64,000 nucleotides of DNA, taken from Candidatus Babeliales bacterium (GTDB lineage Bacteria > Babelota > Babeliae > Babelales > Vermiphilaceae). Below the pieces are notes generated by a model, which made no database searches, was not told the DNA's origin, and saw only the letters and a list, made by a program, of their open reading frames with translations. Location of the stretch: the NCBI GenBank assembly GCA_020049835.1, contig JAGVLK010000021.1, forward strand, positions 1 through 64,000. The letters are read 5' to 3'. The translations under genes were made by a program, and so were the position numbers. Shown in pieces: positions 16,249 through 25,403 of the stretch; the first letter of the stretch is position 1; each line of letters opens with the position of its first letter.

Positions 16249-18294
16249 ATGAATTTTTCACGATTTGTTGTTGCCAGCGTGCGATCAGCATGTTTGTTTT
16301 TATTGCTCAGTAGCGGTACAAACCTTTTGGGTTTGGGCGCCTTATTTCAGCCAACGCCGGACTTTTCCTTCTTTTTTAGTGGCAAGTTACGCCCGGAAAC
16401 ATTCTTTGCAGATGGTTTTACCTGGTTAAATAAACGTGAACAAGATAGAGTATATTACAGCCGTCATACACTTGACACCACCCTTGATACCTTTTACGGT
16501 CTGGAAACATACGGATTTAATGTTGCGGAAATGAAAGCAACCTTACGTAACCGTTCAGTATGGGGAGATCCGAGCAGTGTGGCCCCGGTTACCCCGGCAA
16601 CCTTGCAAGATTTAGATGCAGGTGTTGGTGCTCACTCACATTTCTTGCCGCGTAACATATTATGGATGCGCGAAATTTGGTTGTCATTTGAAATTGGTAC
16701 CGCTTTTGGGCTTACCTTTAAAAATCGTCAGTGGTTTACCATTGGTGCATTTCCTTTTATGGTCGGACGTGGTATTTCCCTTGGTGAAGCATATGCCGTT
16801 GGGCCTTCAGCGCTGGGTTTTTATACTGATTTTAATATTGATCAGTTTGCATATGGTGCAAAATTTGATGGTGATATCGTCAAGGATATACTTCACTATG
16901 ACTTCTATGTGGCAATACTCAGCAATATGGCTAATAAAATAAGTCATTGTAACGCTCCTATCTATGCACAATGCTTGGATCGTAAAGAAAACCCTGAACG
17001 CGGATTTGGTAATGTTAACTTTGTGGTTGCAACACGCTTTAACTGGTGTGTGTTTAAACATGATGCGTTGGGACAACTTAATCTAGAGCCGTATGCGTTG
17101 TATAATCATGACCCTGAACAGGAAATTGAATTCAGCGCTGATGCTGACAGCAAATTGTGCACAGTTGGATTTTCAGGTGAATATGAAGGTCCACGTGCTG
17201 CATTTGGGTTTGATACTGCTATGAACTTTGGTCGTCAACGTGTATTGCCGTGGGATCGTAATCAGGTTACTAAGCAGTTGCGTAATGGTGTTGGCATGTT
17301 AGTTAACAGTCATGTATTTGTTGGGTATGATCCTGCAACCGATACCGTAACCAATACCGATGTATACAAAGCGCCCTTTTCTCCACGTAACGTAGTTGAC
17401 CCTGCAGGGCAACCAAGCGATGTAGGCAAAGAGGCACAAAAATTAATTAAAGATAACGATAAGCGCTGCGAATTCTATAATGGTAGATCAATTGGTAGAG
17501 TTCCCGGTTTTTCAGAAGATATGGCATTTGTACCGGATCCAATTATACCGGTACAACTGGATGAGCTCTTTAATGCTAATGACCGTTTCCGTTGTGGTTA
17601 TAACAACAAATATAAAGGTTGGATGTTTGTAGCCGATGGTGCATTATTCTTCTGCAATAAGCAGATTCAGCTTGCAGCAACTGCGGGTAAAGCATCGGGT
17701 GATTTGGATCCAAACACTGAACTTATTGATGGTGACTTTGCAGGATTTATTAGCTTGCAAGAAATCTATAATGGTAAGCGTGTGCGTAGTGCGTTCTTAT
17801 TGAGCGGTGCAGGTAAAGTACAAATACCATTGTCGCCATCATTGACGGTCGGTAAAGCAGGTAATTTTGCAAAACTCACATCAGGATTTACCAATATCAT
17901 CTTTTGGGGTGCTGCGCTACATTATACCCCTAAGCAGGTAAAACGTCGCATAGTGTTTAATCCTAATATGTATATGTACTGGTTAGATGTTGCCGGTAAT
18001 AAGTTTGACCCGATAGCTAAAAAGGATACGGATATTCCTGCACGCAAATTCTTGGGTACCGAGATGAACCTTTTCTTTGACTACTACATGTTCAAAGATA
18101 TGAAGTTATACTATGTAAGCTCTATCTTTGTTCCGGGTACTTACTTCACTGACATTAAAGGTAAACCTTTTAATAAACGTCAACAAGACAAACTTAATGC
18201 AGCGACGATTAAGAGCTGCAAAGACACCTGTATTCCAAATATTGGTGATAATGCTGCCTTTACCATTAATATTGGTATTGAGTACCGTTTCTAA
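16249..18294 (+). CDS. Probable outer-membrane beta-barrel protein (681 aa)
   Basis: The protein starts with a long signal peptide (residues 1-31, hydrophobic ACLFLLLSS). It then has alternating aromatic strands throughout and ends in FTINIGIEYRF, the terminal aromatic strand typical of BamA-inserted barrels. The mature N-terminus (FSFFFSGKLRPETFF) and several Tyr/Phe-rich strands suggest a porin-like barrel; I recall similar proteins in Dependentiae genomes but cannot verify it here. A strong terminator follows directly, so it is a single-gene unit and likely well expressed. Substrate and exact family are unknown. Confidence 0.75.
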   Translation: MNFSRFVVASVRSACLFLLLSSGTNLLGLGALFQPTPDFSFFFSGKLRPETFFADGFTWLNKREQDRVYYSRHTLDTTLDTFYGLETYGFNVAEMKATLRNRSVWGDPSSVAPVTPATLQDLDAGVGAHSHFLPRNILWMREIWLSFEIGTAFGLTFKNRQWFTIGAFPFMVGRGISLGEAYAVGPSALGFYTDFNIDQFAYGAKFDGDIVKDILHYDFYVAILSNMANKISHCNAPIYAQCLDRKENPERGFGNVNFVVATRFNWCVFKHDALGQLNLEPYALYNHDPEQEIEFSADADSKLCTVGFSGEYEGPRAAFGFDTAMNFGRQRVLPWDRNQVTKQLRNGVGMLVNSHVFVGYDPATDTVTNTDVYKAPFSPRNVVDPAGQPSDVGKEAQKLIKDNDKRCEFYNGRSIGRVPGFSEDMAFVPDPIIPVQLDELFNANDRFRCGYNNKYKGWMFVADGALFFCNKQIQLAATAGKASGDLDPNTELIDGDFAGFISLQEIYNGKRVRSAFLLSGAGKVQIPLSPSLTVGKAGNFAKLTSGFTNIIFWGAALHYTPKQVKRRIVFNPNMYMYWLDVAGNKFDPIAKKDTDIPARKFLGTEMNLFFDYYMFKDMKLYYVSSIFVPGTYFTDIKGKPFNKRQQDKLNAATIKSCKDTCIPNIGDNAAFTINIGIEYRF

Positions 18295-18327
18295 TACGTA
18301 TACCTTGTACACCTTGTAAGAAATACA

Positions 18328-18374
18328 AACCTTGCATGACATGTAATTACTCACATGTCATGCAAGGTTTTTTT
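18328..18374 (+). terminator. Strong Rho-independent terminator
   Basis: A perfect 17-bp stem (AACCTTGCATGACATGT at 18328-18344 with its complement at 18353-18369) and an 8-nt loop are followed by TTTTT. It lies 34 bp after the outer-membrane protein gene and is the clearest terminator in the window. Confidence 0.93.
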
Positions 18375-18492
18375 GTTGAGCTAAAATTGGTAAGCAACCG
18401 ACCCGCGATTGCATTGCTTTTGCTTTAAATTTTTTTGATTATCTGCTTATGCTACAAAGTAATAATTAATGTTTATACAAAAGGAGTTACGT

Positions 18493-19173
18493 GTGCGCTG
18501 TAGTATAACGATACTTTGTTTGGTGTTACTAAGCAGTAACCTATGTGGTATGGATGGTGACGAACAATCGAATCGAATTGCAGACCATGTTCTTGAAGAT
18601 CATGTTCTTGAATTAACATTATTACCATCACCCAGTAGAAATGGATCGTATATTAGTTTACCCGGCACTGCAGATCCATCAGATGTGCTGAGAAAATTAA
18701 AAAAAATTATTACATCAACAGAGACGAGAACTGCATTTCAACAATTTGCGCAACAATATCCTTCTGTGCATGATGAGCGAGCGCGGAGCGCTTATTTACA
18801 GCATTCTATACTTTCTTGCCTGAGTAAAGCTCAACAGCGCAAAATGGTCAAACATACACAAACATTGGTGAGTGTATCAATTTGTTGTATAAAACATCTG
18901 CGCACAGCATGTGGCGATACACATTGGACGGTTGATGTAAGCACCTGCCCTACAGCAGGCACCTATGTGGTTAAATTTCCACATATTGAAGATATTGGAT
19001 ATTATACAACACCAGAAGTTAATCTGTGTAATCTTATAAGTAGTTATCCAGACCATTTTATAACATATGCAGAGCGTATTGTGCAACATGAATCTAATGA
19101 TGCTTGTGATACAGAAAATGAGCAGGATGTCAGTAGATGGAGAGTTGAATGTGGAAGCTGTGCTTGTTCGTAA
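18493..19173 (+). CDS. Exported protein, tandem family C (copy 1)
   Basis: Not recognised. The GTG at 18493 is preferred over ATG 18469: AAGGAG lies 6 nt before the GTG, and the product then begins directly with a signal peptide (RCSITILCLVLLSSNLCG). It resembles the next gene and the one at 20763 in the core: SIL..L....Q then T..L, CC near the middle, W T .. V, and FP.I. The C-terminus is cysteine-rich (VECGSCACS), a feature shared in kind with other exported proteins nearby. Probably secreted or periplasmic. Confidence 0.65.
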   Translation: MRCSITILCLVLLSSNLCGMDGDEQSNRIADHVLEDHVLELTLLPSPSRNGSYISLPGTADPSDVLRKLKKIITSTETRTAFQQFAQQYPSVHDERARSAYLQHSILSCLSKAQQRKMVKHTQTLVSVSICCIKHLRTACGDTHWTVDVSTCPTAGTYVVKFPHIEDIGYYTTPEVNLCNLISSYPDHFITYAERIVQHESNDACDTENEQDVSRWRVECGSCACS

Positions 19174-19224
19174 TATAGAACTGTGTAGAGAAATTGATTA
19201 ACCACGTTGAGTATGAGGTAACGT

Positions 19225-19764
19225 ATGAAACACTTAATAAGTGTAATTTTGTATCTGTCAATCGGAACGCTATCGCACATAGAAGCAATGGATTTTCTAG
19301 GTTCTTACAAAATTATCAGAGCATCAACTGTATCACACGCACTACTTTTACATTTAAAAAGTATCATGGGTTCACCGGCAACGCAAAATTCTTTTAGGAC
19401 ATGCGCCCAACAATATACGTCGACAGATCCTTCAGCTGCGCAAGAGATGTTGAGAAGGTCGATACTTTCTCCCCTGCCATGGGAACAGCAAGAATTAGTG
19501 CGTGAAACAACGAAGGCATTTGTTACCGCATGTACCTGCTGCATTCATCATTATTATACCGACTACGGTAAAAAATTATGGACTATTCATGTAAATGAAA
19601 CACATGATGGCTCGTATGAAGTGAAATTTCCAACTATCGGCAGTATTGTGCGTAATGAAAAAGTTCATATTGCAGGAGCTCTGATACGCAACTATCCGAT
19701 GGTATTTTTGAATCATATGCAGCGTCTTGAACCGCGCAAACCGCGAAGATGTTTGAATAAATAA
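19225..19764 (+). CDS. Exported protein, tandem family C (copy 2)
   Basis: A 179-aa paralog of the preceding gene, starting 51 bp after it. A signal peptide (1-21, ending IEA before MDF) is followed by SILSPLPWEQQELV, CTCCIHH, LWTIHVN and VKFPTIGSI, each matching family C. GAGG lies 6 nt upstream of the ATG. The C-terminus is basic (EPRKPRRCLNK). No domain of known function is visible. It is followed by a REPIN-like element. Confidence 0.65.
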   Translation: MKHLISVILYLSIGTLSHIEAMDFLGSYKIIRASTVSHALLLHLKSIMGSPATQNSFRTCAQQYTSTDPSAAQEMLRRSILSPLPWEQQELVRETTKAFVTACTCCIHHYYTDYGKKLWTIHVNETHDGSYEVKFPTIGSIVRNEKVHIAGALIRNYPMVFLNHMQRLEPRKPRRCLNK

Positions 19765-19777
19765 TTGCATTATTCTC

Positions 19778-19897
19778 TTTTTGTCATCCTCGCTTGCGGG
19801 GATCCAGATATTTGGTAATTTCATTAAAAGATCTTTTAATGATCAAGATATTAATAAAAAATAATACTGGGTCCCCGCAAGCGAGGATGACAAAAAA
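19778..19897. repeat. Inverted pair of REP-like repeats (REPIN-like element)
   Basis: The left arm 19783-19807 (GTCATCCTCGC...GATCCAG) and right arm 19867-19891 are reverse complements apart from one base (GGGTCC for GGATCC). They are flanked by TTTTT outside the left arm and AAAAAA outside the right. The 59-bp interior is AT-rich and has no open frame. It looks like a short, non-coding version of the nuclease-bearing element at 34132. Confidence 0.85.
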
Positions 19898-20063
19898 CTG
19901 ATTTTTTTTATAAAAATTTTTGATATTGATATTGTATACCCTATAAAACGAACTTGATCTACGAAGTAAGGTAATCCTGGTTCATTGCTTGTATTCACGT
20001 ATAGCATGTACTATACTGGTGAGCGCTATAGAGTATATTTTCAATAAAGGTTATTAAGCTGTG

Positions 20064-20732
20064 ATGAAGTATATAAAAACAGTACGAGCATGTATGCTCA
20101 TGAGTATATTTGGTATAACAATGCTCAACGGTAATCTGAAACATACACTGCAACAAGCACCGGCAACCGTGCCTGCAGCATTACCGGGATCTGGCTTTAT
20201 TAACAGTACGGCAGATGTGCTCAAGCCTGATTATCGAGCAATTGCTGCACTGATATATGCAGAAAATAATCTGCCATCACCCTATGACCCATGGTATAAA
20301 AAAACTTCACGCGCATGTGATTATCTGCTTGCAGAGCCAAATCTATGCTGCTCGGTTTTTTGGTGTAGCGAAGATGCTGCTAACGAAGCTGAGCAATTGC
20401 GTTCACACTATTGTGACAAAGATGGATCACAATTAACTTTTGGCAAGTTGCCAGTGAACCATAGATCTGATGCAGTAGCAATTATGCAAGCGGTTGATGA
20501 GCATACAACTGATGTCTTAGGCAGTTACTTTGACTATGATGAGCAATCTTCTGCATTACAAATGTTAGCGGATCAGTTGGATAAGCGATTCACAGATTCA
20601 TCCATTTGTTGTTGTATGACGGTAGGGATTCTTGATCCTACTAAACTTACTGCATTACTTGTTCCATGGTGTTGTGCAGCAGGTAGTACTGCATGCTTGC
20701 GACGTGCGGCGGTGGTGGTTGATTATATGTGA
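20064..20732 (+). CDS. Exported cysteine-rich protein of unknown function
   Basis: The 222-aa product has an N-terminal hydrophobic segment (about 8-24) consistent with a signal peptide. The frame also opens with GTG at 20061; ATG 20064 is chosen. Cysteine clusters stand out: NLCCSVFWC in the middle, SSICCCMTVG, and VPWCCAAGSTAC near the C-terminus. No homology to families C or D is evident, though it sits between members of both. Function unknown. Confidence 0.6.
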   Translation: MKYIKTVRACMLMSIFGITMLNGNLKHTLQQAPATVPAALPGSGFINSTADVLKPDYRAIAALIYAENNLPSPYDPWYKKTSRACDYLLAEPNLCCSVFWCSEDAANEAEQLRSHYCDKDGSQLTFGKLPVNHRSDAVAIMQAVDEHTTDVLGSYFDYDEQSSALQMLADQLDKRFTDSSICCCMTVGILDPTKLTALLVPWCCAAGSTACLRRAAVVVDYM

Positions 20733-20762
20733 TTTTTTATCATCTTTAAAAAAGGAAGCGTA

Positions 20763-21275
20763 ATGAAAAATCTAGTGTCTATTTTTATGCTCGGTGTCAC
20801 GTTGCAGGCGGCTGCCGGTTGCAAATATTTTGCGGTGGCGGAATGTGCTTCGCGTCTTAAAGTTCCTACCGCTGTTGTTGCCGCATTGCTTCATAATTTA
20901 GAATGTGTTATGCAATCTGAACAAACGCGAGATGCGTACTGCGATATAGTTAGAATACAGCGTGAATGCGGATTGACTGATGCATATAAAAAGAAATCCA
21001 TTTTATATCCCCTTTCTCATAAAACACAAAAGCAAGTTACATTGACAACTGACAGTCTATTGACGGCTTTATACCAACATACCAAAGCCTTGCCTCCAGT
21101 TGAGGGATTAGGTGTTTGGACATTTAATGTACGCGGACCGGTTGGCGATTCATTAACGGCAGATTTTCCCACTATTGAAGTACTACTTGCAGATAACGAT
21201 ATTAATCGCATTCGATGTTATCCGGAATATTTTTTAGGGGATATGCAGCAAATAATGCATGAGCGTATACAGTAA
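20763..21275 (+). CDS. Exported protein, tandem family C (copy 3)
   Basis: A 170-aa protein with a signal peptide (1-19, LQAAAG). It shares with family C the order SILYPLSHKTQKQV, T..LL.AL, VWTFNV and ADFPTIEVLL, but lacks the CC pair. AAGGAAG lies before the ATG, 30 bp after the previous gene, so the two are likely cotranscribed. Function unknown. It is convergent with the next gene; a 16-bp perfect palindrome TATACCTATAGGTATA lies between them at 21339-21354. Confidence 0.62.
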   Translation: MKNLVSIFMLGVTLQAAAGCKYFAVAECASRLKVPTAVVAALLHNLECVMQSEQTRDAYCDIVRIQRECGLTDAYKKKSILYPLSHKTQKQVTLTTDSLLTALYQHTKALPPVEGLGVWTFNVRGPVGDSLTADFPTIEVLLADNDINRIRCYPEYFLGDMQQIMHERIQ

Positions 21276-21359
21276 TTTACCGTGTATTGGTAATAACATA
21301 TCTAATAACTGCCATTGCTTCAATAATTGCACTCAAGGTATACCTATAGGTATAGCGCA

Positions 21360-22037
21360 TCAAGGTATACGTTCAAGTATGCCATCATAGCATGAGCGCA
21401 AGCATGCGCGCTTTAACGCTGCAAAGAGTGCACGACTAGTGTCAAGACACACGGATAATTTTGCTTCACATGAAAGATTAAATAATTGAGAAAATCTCAG
21501 TACGCTCGGAAGTCCAGAATATAAACGATAAGTTGTATTATCATAATTAATCGGATGGCCGGTTCTGTGTTGAGTAAAATGGTCAACTGCATCTTGCAAT
21601 AATGCATGTCGCGAATAATCTGTTTGTTTCAATTCCGATAAAAATGAAACACGAAATACCGGATGAAAAGGATCCATAGCAGGATAACGCAGAGCGATGC
21701 GCTCACCGGTTTCATCAAACCAAATTGCTTTACTAGGTGCTTCCTGAAAATATTTATTAGATTGACTTAATGACCAGATAACAGATGCATTGTTATTATC
21801 GACAACTTGATATTCAGTTTTCCAATCATGCACCATTGTGTGAATGGTTAAATTACTTATTGGGTGGTAGCAGCCTGATTGATAATCAACATGATAACGG
21901 TAATCTTCAACCCTTTCCGGTTCTTGACTTACAATCTGTACCAGTTGCCGATTAAGTTTGTGCATATCTGTGTCTGCTGCGTAGCATAATGGAGCAATGA
22001 CAAGTAGATTCAAAAGTAATGTTCGTGGTGTGTACAT
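21360..22037 (-). CDS. Exported protein, tandem family D (copy 3)
   Basis: Not recognised. A signal peptide covers residues 1-20 (LLLNLLVIAPLCYA). The body matches its two upstream neighbours: WFDETGERIALRYP, FRVSFLSELKQ, then P...YDN..YRLYSGLPS.L.F.QLF. This gives a conserved frame of D..GE.IA.R / YRVSYLS.L / Y..LP..L / LF. Cysteine pairs lie near the C-terminus (RACLRSC). AAGGA precedes the ATG. It is the last gene of a three-gene minus-strand operon. Confidence 0.68.
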   Translation of the reverse strand: MYTPRTLLLNLLVIAPLCYAADTDMHKLNRQLVQIVSQEPERVEDYRYHVDYQSGCYHPISNLTIHTMVHDWKTEYQVVDNNNASVIWSLSQSNKYFQEAPSKAIWFDETGERIALRYPAMDPFHPVFRVSFLSELKQTDYSRHALLQDAVDHFTQHRTGHPINYDNTTYRLYSGLPSVLRFSQLFNLSCEAKLSVCLDTSRALFAALKRACLRSCYDGILERIP

Positions 22038-22128
22038 GTTAATCCTTATTGATGGTTATTCTCTATTGATGCAATTACAATCGATAGAAGTGTAACCAAA
22101 AACGCTTCTGTTGCAAGGAATGTACACC

Positions 22129-22782
22129 TTAGGCAATGAGCCAGCGCACATTATGGCATGCACGAAAACAAGAAAAGATAGCGCTTGCTGCTTCGCTTAG
22201 ACGTACAGCAATTGTTGGATTAAATAATGCTGCCAGCTTTAGCTCAGATGGCAATGATCTGTAATGAGCTACATCGTCGTTGTAATGAATAACAAACGGT
22301 GTACCATACTGGTCTATCGATTGCAAGGCATGTCGAAGCAATACGAGTTGATCTGTATTAAGTTTTTTTAGTAATGACATATACGAAACACGATATATCA
22401 ATTTATAGGCTTGATGATGACGTACTGCAATCTGTTCACCCATTGCATCGTACCACTCTGCTTTGGCAGTAAAGAGATGGCCACTTATAAACGAATTATC
22501 CCAAATAGCCTTATTTTCATGAGCTGTATCAAGAACCCAAACATTAAAGTCTTCACCATGACACGCAGTAGTAATTTTTAATTTACTTGGAGGATATTGC
22601 ATAGCTGCAATGGTTGCAGACCTATCATTAAGAATATAAGGTTCCATGCGCGTCGAAAATTGTGTTAATTTTACAAGTGCGCGATTTACACCACCTATAT
22701 CATCTAAATTGGTGTAATCTGCGCCATGGCAAAGTGATATGCACGCAAGCAGAATCAAACAATAGTGTATATATGTTTTCAT
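22129..22782 (-). CDS. Exported protein, tandem family D (copy 2)
   Basis: The longer frame starts at 22848, but the ATG at 22782 has AAAGGA upstream, gives an immediate signal peptide (YIHYCLILLACISLCHGA), and overlaps the TGA of the previous gene by one base (TGATG). This indicates translational coupling. It shares with family D: YDAMGEQIAVRH, YRVSYMSLLKKLN and YRSLPSELKLAALF. The C-terminal region has CFRAC. 217 aa; function unknown. Confidence 0.7.
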   Translation of the reverse strand: MKTYIHYCLILLACISLCHGADYTNLDDIGGVNRALVKLTQFSTRMEPYILNDRSATIAAMQYPPSKLKITTACHGEDFNVWVLDTAHENKAIWDNSFISGHLFTAKAEWYDAMGEQIAVRHHQAYKLIYRVSYMSLLKKLNTDQLVLLRHALQSIDQYGTPFVIHYNDDVAHYRSLPSELKLAALFNPTIAVRLSEAASAIFSCFRACHNVRWLIA

Positions 22783-23450
22783 CAGGTTCCTTTCATGCGG
22801 CAGCAGGAAGTAATAGAGCGCATCACGTCGAATGGTAAGGTAAGCCATTTTTTGTAATAATCTTGTTCTGCACGTCTTCTCATTGTATCACTGAGTTGAA
22901 AAATACTCCGCTGCTTGAGATCTTCAGGAAGTGTTTGATACATTATATATTGGTTGTCATTCATCACCAGAAATGGATGTTTATTTTTTTTCCAATAATC
23001 ATAGCACGTGCGCATAAACGCCAGTTGTTGTTTGTTTAATTGTTGTAATGTAGACAGGTATGCAACACGATATATAAGATGCTCGGTATCGTCAGCAAAA
23101 ACATCGCCATCTCTGCAACAAACTTCCAGATGTTCGCCGGTTGTATCCCATGATGCATAGAGAACATCGGCAAGGCTGCGCATCCATATAGTTTTATCAT
23201 GCATGGTATCAGTAATGTGAACGTGATTTCCTATGCGTTTCAGCTTTAAGTTGCTGAGCGGATGCAGGATATCTTCGCCTGATGCAAGTAGTGCTGTTGC
23301 ATAACCCTGCCCATGCGTTTTAGATAATGGTGCGCGCGCGATATCAACGAGCATGTGACTTATGCTGCGAATGTCTATTTGATTTTCATTGGCGCTTGAT
23401 AGTGTGGTGTTGCATATACAAAATGCACTCACGAGAAAAAGTTTCTTCAT
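22782..23450 (-). CDS. Exported protein, tandem family D (copy 1)
   Basis: First gene of the family D operon (222 aa). The signal peptide covers residues 1-20 (LFLVSAFCICNTTLSSA). Family landmarks are WDTTGEHLEV, YRVAYLSTLQQLN, Y..LPEDLKQ and a C-terminal CC (ITSCCRMKGT). AGGGGG lies 5 nt before the ATG. It is divergent from parA, whose upstream region holds a nested palindrome. No known domain. Confidence 0.68.
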   Translation of the reverse strand: MKKLFLVSAFCICNTTLSSANENQIDIRSISHMLVDIARAPLSKTHGQGYATALLASGEDILHPLSNLKLKRIGNHVHITDTMHDKTIWMRSLADVLYASWDTTGEHLEVCCRDGDVFADDTEHLIYRVAYLSTLQQLNKQQLAFMRTCYDYWKKNKHPFLVMNDNQYIMYQTLPEDLKQRSIFQLSDTMRRRAEQDYYKKWLTLPFDVMRSITSCCRMKGT

Positions 23451-23588
23451 AGTACCCCCTATGCGTTTTTACTTTTTTGGTATTGGTAGTAGCATAACGA
23501 AAATTTTTTATAGCTGCAAATTGCGTGGTTATACATTTTTATCATAATTGTTGAATTTGGCATATTGACCATGCTAGCATACCTATAC

Positions 23589-23632
23589 GCATGGTGAAAC
23601 CTTGTGGCACATGGCACCAAGGTACACCATGC
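23589..23632. promoter_or_regulatory. Nested palindrome upstream of parA: candidate parS/operator
   Basis: A perfect outer inverted repeat GCATGGTG (23589-23596) / CACCATGC (23625-23632) encloses an inner one, ACCTTG (23599-23604) / CAAGGT (23618-23623), around the direct repeat TGGCAC-A-TGGCAC. It lies 31 bp before the parA start. Plasmid-type ParA/RHH systems usually have their centromere and autoregulatory operator at this position. A direct role is inferred. Confidence 0.55.
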
Positions 23633-23662
23633 AAACATTGCTAACGTATACAAGGGGGAACT

Positions 23663-24439
23663 ATGCGTAAAATAGCCATTATTAATCAAAAGGGTGGTAG
23701 TGGTAAAACAACCACTGCGGTAAATTTAGCAGCATCATTAGCGGAAAAAAAACGGCGTGTGCTGCTTATCGATTTAGATCCGCAAGCATCAACAACTTCA
23801 TGGTTTGGCAAGTCGCGTGATGCAAAAGGGTTGTACGATCTCTTTACACACCAGACTGATATCAGCACTATTATACAACCGACCGATGTTGCATATATTT
23901 CTATTATTCCTGCATCTTCATGGTTAATTGGATTGGAAAAACGTCTTGCGCATGAAGTTGGTGCAGAGATCATTTTAAAACAGAAAATTGCTGCACTATC
24001 TGCTGCTTCATGGGACTATGTTATTTTTGATTGTCCGCCGGCACTCGGTATTTTAACGGTAAATGCACTTACTGCAGCGCACGAAATTATTGTCCCGGTG
24101 GAAGCACGTATTATGGCGCTTTCCGGTCTTGTGCAATTATTAGAAACGGTGCAGGTGATTAAAGAACGGTTAAATCCAAAGTTACAGATTTCCGGCATTG
24201 TGCCATGTCGCGTTGATTATCGCACTAACCATGCAAAAGAGGTGGTTAAAGAGTTGCGCAGCAGTTTTAAAGATAAAATGTATAAAACTGCTATCCGCGA
24301 AAATATTCGTTTATCGGAAGCGCCATCGCATACAAAACCAATAACACAGTATGATGCCAATTCAAATGGTGCGCATGATTATCGTCTGCTTGCAGCAGAG
24401 GTGATGCGACAAGAGCGAACAAAAACAAAACAGTCATAA
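23663..24439 (+). CDS. parA: ParA/Soj-family partitioning ATPase
   Basis: The 258-aa protein has the deviant Walker A box QKGGSGKTTTAVNLA near residue 9, then LLIDLDPQAST, then the Walker B-like VIFDCPPALG. ParA ATPases move DNA or protein cargo by patterning on the nucleoid. AAGGGGG lies 5 nt upstream of the ATG. The gene downstream encodes a small ribbon-helix-helix-like protein instead of a ParB, which resembles plasmid-type Ib partition loci (ParF/ParG). No ParB is seen. On a chromosome it might serve origin or cargo positioning. Confidence 0.92.
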   Translation: MRKIAIINQKGGSGKTTTAVNLAASLAEKKRRVLLIDLDPQASTTSWFGKSRDAKGLYDLFTHQTDISTIIQPTDVAYISIIPASSWLIGLEKRLAHEVGAEIILKQKIAALSAASWDYVIFDCPPALGILTVNALTAAHEIIVPVEARIMALSGLVQLLETVQVIKERLNPKLQISGIVPCRVDYRTNHAKEVVKELRSSFKDKMYKTAIRENIRLSEAPSHTKPITQYDANSNGAHDYRLLAAEVMRQERTKTKQS

Positions 24440-24457
24440 TCAGTAGGGGGATGTACT

Positions 24458-24805
24458 ATGGCTCAACATACAAAAAAGAAAAAAACGATTGGTATCGCCA
24501 ATCCAATTATGGAATATCTACAAAGCGGCAGCAAAAAAAATGTAACACACCGAGAAGCATATACTGCGGCAAAGCACGTGCAGCAGGCGCCGACCGATGG
24601 ATCTAAAAAGCAGCGCGTCACGATTCATATAGATATGGATTTAATTGATCGCGTTAAAAATGCGGTTTATTGGGAACCGGGATTAACGTTAACTGAGTTT
24701 GCACAAACGGCGTTTGAAAAACAACTTAAAAAGATGGAAACTGCGTGGGGTGAGGCTTATCCAAAGCGTAAGCAGCCGCTGAAAGGCGGTCGCCCAATGG
24801 TGTAA
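24458..24805 (+). CDS. Ribbon-helix-helix-like partner of ParA
   Basis: The 115-aa basic protein starts with a lysine-rich segment (QHTKKKKTIG) and has a strand (KQRVTIHIDMDLIDRVKNAV) followed by two helices, the layout of ribbon-helix-helix DNA-binding dimers. The C-terminal tail is basic (KRKQPLKGGRP). It begins 18 bp after parA with its own GGGGG ribosome site. I infer that it binds the palindrome upstream of parA and is the adaptor of the partition complex. The RHH call is by pattern only. Confidence 0.7.
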   Translation: MAQHTKKKKTIGIANPIMEYLQSGSKKNVTHREAYTAAKHVQQAPTDGSKKQRVTIHIDMDLIDRVKNAVYWEPGLTLTEFAQTAFEKQLKKMETAWGEAYPKRKQPLKGGRPMV

Positions 24806-24816
24806 ATTTACCCATT

Positions 24817-24881
24817 TTTGTCATGCCCGCAAGCAGCCTGCCCGACGAAGCCTTGCGCGTAGTCTGGGAGGATGACAAAAA
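24817..24881. repeat. Degenerate palindromic repeat
   Basis: TTTTGTCATGCCCGC at the left and GGAGGATGACAAAAA at the right keep the outer ends of the REP-like family. The interior (AGCCTGCCCGACGAAGCC..) instead resembles the second repeat family seen at 2333, 30226 and 55785. It looks like a hybrid or nested insertion. It follows the par operon and may terminate it. Confidence 0.5.
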
Positions 24882-24999
24882 GAATATGATCGTTAAATTA
24901 TAAACTTACTTGGATGCTTTTTTTAGATGCTTGATCTTGATTATTGAACATACTATGCTGTGAGCGTATATTTATTATTTACTTTTAAAGGAGTTTGAT

Positions 25000-25341
25000 A
25001 TGCGCACACACATCTATGTTTTAATGCTCGTTGCATGTTCAGTTTTTTCTTTGCAGGCGATGTTGTATTCAGGTCCTACACGCTCAGCGGTTGTATCTGC
25101 TTTGCGCATGCATACGCAGCAACGATTTGTAAGTAGTACTCCAACTACTCAGGGCAGAAAAATTGCGGCCTATTATCGTTACCCCGATAATAAGAGTCCA
25201 GAACAGCAGGAACTTGAAGCTGCCAAGCGAGCATTATCACTATGGGAAAAATATAATCCTCGGCACGATAAATTAGATCAACGTAAAGATTTAGAACGTC
25301 GTATTCGCGACGCTGAATTTGCTTTAACGAAAAAGAAATAA
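25000..25341 (+). CDS. Small exported protein, family E leader with a different C-terminus
   Basis: The 113-aa protein shares only its N-terminal ~45 residues with the next two genes: signal peptide ending ACSVFSLQAML, then TR...V..ALR.HT..R..SSTP. The rest is a charged, probably coiled-coil helix (EQQELEAAKRALSLWEKY ... DLERRIRDAEFALTKKK) not found in its neighbours. AAAGGAG lies 6 nt upstream of the ATG. The shared leader region joined to a different body suggests a modular N-terminal cassette. Function unknown. Confidence 0.66.
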   Translation: MRTHIYVLMLVACSVFSLQAMLYSGPTRSAVVSALRMHTQQRFVSSTPTTQGRKIAAYYRYPDNKSPEQQELEAAKRALSLWEKYNPRHDKLDQRKDLERRIRDAEFALTKKK

Positions 25342-25403
25342 AATATATATTCGCTTAACTATTCGTGTGTTGTATCAATCTAAAAACTAAAAAGGAGTTG
25401 AAG

